Shown here: positions 57,471-64,000 of the stretch, piece by piece
Position numbering within the stretch: position 1 is the stretch's first letter
Layout of the letters: the number at the start of each line of letters is the position of its first letter
From: Tolypeutes matacus
Lineage: Eukaryota > Chordata > Mammalia > Cingulata > Chlamyphoridae
Direction of reading: 5' to 3'
DNA: 64,000 bases
NCBI GenBank assembly: GCA_026826555.1
Contig: JAKSZT010053887.1
Coordinates: forward strand, 61,564,233 to 61,628,232
Translations under genes and position numbers: made by a program
The notes under the pieces: model-generated
The model's input: only the letters and a program-made list of their open reading frames with translations
Told to the model about the DNA's origin: nothing
Databases searched by the model: none

Positions 57471-57793
57471 GCAGTAAAGAGTAATCAGGATTTAAAATAG
57501 AAAACATGCCACAATGAGAAGGATTTCATCCCCCTATTTTCCCTTCTGGTTTTTTTTTTTTTTTTCTTCCCTAGGCAAGGAAGGGCTAATGTGAAATCAG
57601 AGTTTGCTATAAAGGTTTATTTTAAGATATGTATGTTCTCCAAAAGTAAAACCTTATTTCATACCAAATAAATATACAGCATTGAACCATTTTAATTAAG
57701 ACATCTATTGCTCAGCACTGGTCCCACCAATGTGACATCATCTTTTATTGTCATGAGTCCTAAGAAGTATACATATCTTTTAAATCAAGTGTC

Positions 57794-57821
57794 TTTTTTT
57801 TTTTTTTTTTTTTTTTTTTTT
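57794..57821. repeat. Poly(T) tract, 28 nt
   Basis: Pure T run with no duplication of its left flank found nearby. Confidence 0.9.
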
Positions 57822-58097
57822 AGCACTCACCTATATACTTTTTAAAATCTAGTTTATCCCTGGGGAATAAAATCTAGGTTTTAGGGTTTCCATGAAAATG
57901 TGTTCTGTTTATCATTTTGCAGAATGGGGGCATGATGTGGTATTTTTTTAAACAACTCTGCCATCCACAGAGATGTGCTTAAATATGGACCTTTACTCTG
58001 CCTCCAGTGAGAAAATAATAGCACACAAGAAATCTTGTAAAAAGTTCAATGATAAATCAAATTCACCCCATAATATTGCATTGTTATCTTTCTTTTC

Positions 58098-58120
58098 GGG
58101 GGTGGGGGGGTGGGGGGTGG
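58098..58120 (+). other. G-quadruplex-prone tract
   Basis: Runs of five, seven, six and two G separated by single T. The long runs allow four tetrad-forming segments. Confidence 0.75.
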
Positions 58121-58803
58121 AATATAGTGCCTGCTATGGCACAGTGTCAAACCAGGGTTTTTAAAAAGGAATCAATCATTCTCAGAAATCTCTAAGCTTT
58201 TAGTCTTTATTGAGGCCTTCACTTCACATCGCTAAGTTGTCTTCTCTTTAGTTTTCACACATGAGATGAACACACACATCCTCATCACTCAGAAAGTCCG
58301 TTTCCTTTTCTGTAGGTAATTCTCAGAAGCACTTGTACGGATAGAGAATGCCAAGACATAGTGCCATAAATTTAAGTTTCTGTTGACTCTAAAAAGGATC
58401 AGCTGGCTTTAAAAGTGCACAGTTTGAAATGGCCACTTCCACTTCCACTGGAATAGCCTTGTACACACACAACACATAAATGTGACTAAGGCCCAAGGCT
58501 GCCAGAAAATCTGCCATGAAGCCTATGGAGGAGCAGACACCATCTGCAGGAGACTGGGATAGACTGGAGACCAGCCATTTTTTTTTGTAGTTCACACGTT
58601 GCCCTTTATTTTCTTTTAAGTGTGAACACCTCTCAATTTTGCTTTTGCCCTGGTTACCACTGAATTCAAACCCTTGTTATCAAAACTTCTCACCAGGTAA
58701 TCCCAGAAGGAGAAAAATGGTTAATAATCAGACCAAGCAAAAATCAGGAGACTGTGTCTCATGTCAAACTTTATGAAAATTGTGAGGCATTTTACAATGT
58801 GAG

Positions 58804-58815
58804 GTGTGTGTGTGT
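58804..58815. repeat. Short GT repeat
   Basis: About six GT units, followed by an imperfect continuation. Confidence 0.8.
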
Positions 58816-59229
58816 TTATGTGTTCATTACAAACAATCTTGTGTCTGTAACAATAGAGTTCTGCCTCCAGTACCCTAGTTTTTCAAGCTAAGGCCTTATT
58901 CTTGTTCTTTTAAAATTTTTCTTTCCTCTTCCTTAGAAAATGGTATCTCAGGACATATGATGCCTAAGAATTGGGAAGGAAACATTAGACCTTGTGAGCA
59001 TTAGGTGAGATATAGATATAAAATGCCTTCTCATGCAGGTCAGTCCTATTTAAAATTATGTTTCCTTTAGAGAGGAATGTACCCACCGATAAGCTATCTC
59101 ATATCATCAATGGGCACGACTTCCTGTGAACACTGCTCATGCTGAATCCCTATAGTTAACAGCAATAGGAGAGAAGGAACTTGAAAAACTCTCCTCTATT
59201 TGATAATTATAGAATCCTGGGTACGTGCG

Positions 59230-59640
59230 AGGTTTAGCCAGAGAGCGTATTGGTTTCAGTAGACTATGGTAAAGTTAATTAAGGATGATTAATGGAGCAT
59301 TTTCCTTCCAATGATATCTGTGACAGAACAAAGCTGTCTGAGGCTTGTCAAGCAGAATTTGAGTTGAATGAGTATTTATGTGATCAAATCTGAAGGCTGC
59401 CTCTTGACAGAGCGAGGATTCATCAATCAATTGCTCTGGCTTGCAGTGGTGGGAAATTGGTCTATCCGTGCAGGTTCTGCTCCCATCCCCCATTTTTTTT
59501 CATTCAATAATCCCTCAGGCTACAATGCATCTTTTGCTTTTACCTCTGACCACCTTAAGGGCTATCAGGGAAAAGTGAAGGCGAGAGGGAAAACATTCAT
59601 TATGGTCGTTATTTCTCAGCTGAGCTCCTACAATTGATTT
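59230..59640. promoter_or_regulatory. Candidate conserved non-coding block
   Basis: Repeat-free, balanced composition. It contains TTAATTAA (59275-59282) and GATTAATGG (59287-59295), both homeodomain-type words, within 25 bases. Function is inferred only from motif content and the lack of transposons. Confidence 0.28.
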
Positions 59641-60114
59641 CTTTTAAGCAGAGGGTTATAAAGTGACTAGGTCGGTGCAAGGAATTAATTGGCATTAGTA
59701 AAAGTTATCTTACAGCTTGATGAGAAATGATAGTGGGCTTAGTAAAAAACTATCACATAGCTGTGCCCTTTTTGTTCTTGTACCTGTTTTTCCTTATAAA
59801 ATTGTAAGCCATTTCTTAAGCTTTTGCAAAGGCACTTAATTCTAAGGATAGGCTAGGGAAGAACAGACGTAACCCACGTTTCAGGTTTTCTGCTTTTAGC
59901 CTTATTCCACCATCTGCCATGGGCAGATCTGAATTCTAAATGTGATGGCCACTGGCCCCACCAGGAAAGGCAGGCACTGTTAAGCATCAGGGCTACCTAG
60001 GTCAAGCGTTGCTCTACCTGGGCAGCAGGCTCATTTTCATTTAGGATATGCAGGGTTTAATTGCAGCAGAACAACCACAGTGCAGAAGTATAATCAGGGG
60101 TTAGCTAAATAGCT

Positions 60115-60335
60115 GTAATCATTTTAAAAGGTTTATGCAAGTGATTTTACATATATTATTGGATTTGATGCTCACAAAAATTCCATGTGAACAGGACAGG
60201 TATGATGATTCCTATTAAACAGATGTGGAAACTGAGGTTGAGAGAGATTTCATGACTTGCTAGAATGATATAGCTGTACCTGGTGACTCAGATGGGACAT
60301 TGATCCAATGCTGGGCACTGCCACTATACCTCTCT
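60115..60335 (-). mobile_element. MIR SINE
   Basis: Reverse MIR: 'ATTATTGGATTTGATGCTCA', 'CAGATGTGGAAACTGAGGTT', 'GAGAGAGATTTCATGACTTG', and a decayed tRNA-like end near 60300. Nearly full length. Confidence 0.82.
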
Positions 60336-61184
60336 GCCTTTCCTGTGGGCCACTGTCTTACAGCCTCATGGTCACTGCTCATTTGTTCTCTCAAATGATG
60401 GCACGATATTTGCACAGAATGTAAGGGTAATCATGTGAGCTTTGAATGGACAATGCCTCGTGAGCAACTTCAGTCTAACATGACCTTGGCTGGTGTGGGA
60501 CTGTCTAATTCTGAGGCTGAATGAAGGCCACTGGGAGTGGAACATTCCTCCCACAGCAAGGCACTTAGACTCTTGATGATTTCAGCAGTAACACCCATCT
60601 GCACATAGGCTCTTCCTCAATGTCAGCAAGGGGAATGTGTGGACATATACAGTTTCCCAAAAAAGTAGCCCCAGCAATTCCTAGGACTTATTGTTCAAAA
60701 GGGAAAAAATATATGCAAACAAATTGTATACCCATACAATTGCTTTTGTTGTTTTAACTGAAATGTTTAAAAAGGGACATTTTTGAATGTTTGAATTTTA
60801 GATGCAGAAAAAATACCTTGCTGGTTATTTATCAGAAAATTTCACTCGTTTTCCCAAATCATTCCTACTCATCTCAAAATGTGCAATAATTGATTTTGTG
60901 ACCTACATTCTCATGGTCTTTGGAAAGCAGCCATGAGCAATTATAACTTAATATTTGCATTCAATTTTGCTTAAATGTTTTATAATTATCTGCCTTACAG
61001 TATTAGAATTTGGGGGAAAGTTTTGTTACCTTCCCTATGTGATTTCAGAGTATAAAATAAGATATAGAAAGGGAAATGATTTAAGAAAATGATTGCCAAT
61101 GGGCTAGAACAATTTCAACTGATGTTGTTTTCCCTTTCTTTATACATAAACATAAATCCTGATTAGTTTAAGTGTCTAAACTGT
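60336..61184. other. Unannotated interval
   Basis: Unique-looking sequence without a supported gene or named repeat. Confidence 0.5.
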
Positions 61185-61197
61185 AACAGTGAGTTTT

Positions 61198-62357
61198 TTC
61201 AACAAATAAATTTTATTGATACATATTAATAAAGCATAAATCCATCCAAAGTATACAATCAATGTATGCATTATAATCACATAGTTGTGTATTCATCACT
61301 TCAATCATTTTTAGAGCATTTTCATTATTCCAGTAGTAGTAGTAGTAGTAATAATAATAATAACCAAACAAACAAAACTCATCACCTCTCAATCTCTATG
61401 CTTCCCCTTCCGTACATCTGTTTCCTTCTCTCTCATATATTTGTATTTATATTTTGTAAAACAGTTTTCTATATGCAATATCACCCATATTTGTATTTTA
61501 CACAAGGCTTCATTGTTATACAGTCCCATGTTACATTTTTAGCTTTCCTTCTAGTAATATACATGACCTTAGTCTTTCCCTTTCAACCACTCTCATAACC
61601 ATGTAATAGCCCTGCTAGTCACAAGCACCATGATGTGCTCTTACCATTTCCATTTGTTTCCAAAGATTTGCAAACAACCTTTTAACCAATTCTGCACAGA
61701 TTAACCCTCAGCTTTCCATTCTCTACCTTCATTCTATTTTCTGGTGACCTATATTCTAATTATTAATTCCATGAGTTTACATAATATATTTAGTTCATAA
61801 TAGCGCAATCATACAGTATTTGTCCTTATGTGTCTGGCTTGCTTCACTCACTGTAATGTCCTCCAGGTTCATCCATGTTGTCATATGCTTCACAACTTCA
61901 TTTATTTTTACTGCTGTATAATATTCCATCGTATGTATACACCACAATTTGTTTATCCATTCATCAGTTGGATGGACACCTGGGTTGTTTCCAATTTTTG
62001 ACAATCATGAATAACACCACTATGAATGTTGGTGTTCAGATGTATGTTTGTGCCTCTGCTCTCAGTTTTTGGGGTGTATGCCTAGTAATGGTATTGCCAG
62101 GTCACATGGCAGGTCTATATTCAACTTCCTTAGGAACTGCCGAATAGTCCTCCACAGTGGCTGTACTATTCTACATCCCCACCAACGGTGAATAAGTGAC
62201 CCTATCTCACCACATCCTCTCCAACAATTACAGTGTTGTGACTTTTTAGTAGTGACTAGTCTAATAGGTATGAAATGATATCTCATTATAGTCTTGATTT
62301 GCATTTCCCTAATCTCATGCATTTCCTCCCCATTTGTATTTCTTCTTTGGACAATTG
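61198..62357 (-). mobile_element. 5'-truncated L1: ORF2 C-terminus plus 3' UTR
   Basis: Minus-strand L1. From the right, 62062-62406 overlaps an open segment with the ORF2 C-terminal pattern (C-W-R-G-C-G-E-I-G-S-L-I-H-R-W-W, then A-I-P-L-L-G-I-H-P-K-N). A second segment, 61795-62004, lies in another frame and continues it (H-P-T-D-E-W-I-N-K, then H-T-M-E-Y-Y-T-A-V-K). The ORF is therefore frameshifted and inactive, and it lacks the endonuclease and reverse transcriptase cores. The 3' UTR occupies about 61198-61790 and ends with AATAAA on the minus strand close to the left edge. A 13-bp target-site duplication with one mismatch flanks it: AACAGTGAGTTTT (61185-61197) and AACAATGAGTTTT (62358-62370). 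Confidence 0.93.
61335..61361. repeat. AGT/AAT trinucleotide repeat inside the L1 3' UTR
   Basis: AGTAGTAGTAGTAGT changes to AATAATAATAAT without a gap, so one repeat array has mutated part-way. It lies within the L1 3' UTR. Confidence 0.85.
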
Positions 62358-62370
62358 AACAATGAGTTTT

Positions 62371-64000
62371 GATTTCTAAAATCTCTTTGAAATGGGTAAT
62401 AAGCATTCCAAATATTCAAGATAAGGCTTTTCAACCACATTGTCATTGAGAATTGCATTCATATTTTTATTCTATTATTTTTTGCATTCATATTTTATTT
62501 TTTAATATTTTCTATCTGCAAGCATTTTTCTGTGAAAATATTGAAGAGCCTGGCTTTCAATTTTTTCCCCTTTTCAGATATTTTTGTGTAATAATATTAA
62601 AGATCTTGGTTCCAAAATTTCTTTAGACTAATGATTTCCTATTGTGAAATGTTTGGGGATAAATTTTTTTATTTATTTTAACTTTAGCGAAGTTATCCAA
62701 AGAGCAGAAAGGGATTATCCAGAGACAGCCACACAAAGAACCAAACTTCTCAGTCCTCAGTTCATCCACCGTGTACCCATTTGATAATGGCTTCGAAATC
62801 AGAACACTCAGAATGTCAGGATATCCAACAAATGCAGAGGATGGGGGAACTAGTTCTTCCCTTGTGATATACACTATATTTCTATAAATCCTCTTGGGTT
62901 TTAGTAGCTTTATGGGCAATTATAGCACCTTTGACCTATAAAACTCATAGTTAAACAAAATCCCTCTGTCTGTGTCATGTGATTATTTTTAAGCCAAATC
63001 TTTCCTCATTCAGTATTTAGGCCATTAATGTCTAAGACCTAAGTGCAGAATTTTCACGTCTATTAAATTTTAAAAATTCATTTAGACCTATAGCTCTGAT
63101 CTGGTAAGATATTTTAAGATCTAGGTTCGGTTACTTCATATATTTGCTCTTTTTAATTCCATGCCTACTTCTTCCCTCAGGTTTATGTCACTTTGATATC
63201 CTCCCACCTCCTCCTTCATCCAAATCACTGACAAAATGCATGATGGGATAAGGCACTTTCCAGGTTTCTGTACAGCCATTAATTGTCCCTGTTCGTGGAT
63301 CTTTTTGCCCAAATATCCAACAGGCTCCAATGATAATAACGAAAAGATTATCACATTTGCATCTCAGATGAGTGTGTGACATCATTTTCTGAGGTAGAGT
63401 AACAGTGTAGTTAAGAATAATTCAGGGCAGGCCTTCTGGCAGGTTCAGTAAGTTGCACTGCAATTAGCAAAACTGATATTTACACTATCTGTATAAGTAG
63501 GAGAGTATTCGTAATTGGAGTAGACACTCTGGTCATTCAATGGGCATCATTAATTTTGGTGAGCTGGACTGTTTTAACTAAACTCTCTTGATAATCCTAC
63601 ATGATCCAAAGCAAATATGACAAGATAGTTGTTTGGTCGTTTGCAATTTTTGAAAAAAGGAATGTCCATGCACAGTGTCCACATTTTTAAAAACATTTTC
63701 AACTGTGTTAATTGCAGGGTAATAGAATATAGCAGAGTGGTCATAATTTTGTTCTCATGGCAGGCACAGGAGCATAGGTAAAAACATTAAAATATGATTT
63801 TAAATGATTTGATATTTTGGACAATGCTAAGAAAATTTGCTCAGAGAGGAAAAATAATATACATATAATCATATGCATGTATATACATATTATATAGGTT
63901 ATATATATATGTAGAAAATATTAGTAGTTATAACCAAATAATGTCCTAACTGATATATTCGGCATCCTGCCTTGAATTATTTTACATATTTTATAAGATT
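62371..64000. other. Unannotated interval to the window end
   Basis: AT-rich with a TA-rich low-complexity stretch at about 63845-63925. No gene, RNA or repeat that I can name. Confidence 0.5.

Noticed and set aside
61795..62406. Two minus-strand open frames with reverse-transcriptase-element similarity
   Set aside because: They are the frameshifted C-terminal tail of a truncated L1 ORF2 and not a host gene.
1..64000. CRISPR arrays, operons, phage or bacterial mobile systems
   Set aside because: No regularly spaced repeats, no prokaryotic gene organisation. SINE, MIR and L2 content is mammalian.

Overview
This is nuclear DNA from a placental mammal, almost certainly a xenarthran and most likely an armadillo (Dasypus). 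The host call rests on five copies of a tRNA-derived SINE whose 5' part reads as a tRNA-Ala-like gene with A and B boxes. I recognise it as the armadillo DAS type. It lies on a background of old mammalian repeats (MIR, L2, L1, hAT-Charlie, MaLR). There is no bacterial or phage sequence, no operon, no CRISPR array and no intact mobile element.

I find no protein-coding gene that I can support. Open reading frames are short (longest 184 codons) and overlap on both strands. None gives a recognisable protein except two L1 ORF2 C-terminal fragments. The window looks like intergenic or deep intronic AT-rich DNA, with blocks of higher complexity that could be conserved regulatory elements.

Layout. 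1-5 kb: two SINEs, an L2 end, a MaLR solo LTR, one clear and one weaker MIR. 5-13 kb: mostly unique AT-rich DNA, an L2 end and a poly(A)-tailed retrocopy at 10266-10705 with perfect 15-bp target-site duplications. 13-25 kb: old repeats, a SINE, an isolated CpG-dense block at 18430-18726 and a cluster of AGGTCA half-sites near 23.9-24.0 kb. 25-37 kb: a polypyrimidine tract, a long L2 fragment, an unusual hairpin at 30628-30662, a CpG-containing block at 32.15-32.6 kb and a candidate block at 37.13-37.57 kb holding an 18-bp perfect palindrome. 37-50 kb: two hAT elements, MIRs, two SINEs, a 1.5-kb ancient repeat followed by an L1 3' end. 50-64 kb: L2, MIR, two truncated L1 3' ends with target-site duplications (the larger at 61198-62357, minus strand) and several G-rich tracts.

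No set of genes works together here. What can be read is insertion history (SINEs, L1s and the retrocopy with duplications still visible) and a few structural or regulatory-looking motifs that need comparative alignment. I see no evidence of a new multi-gene system.
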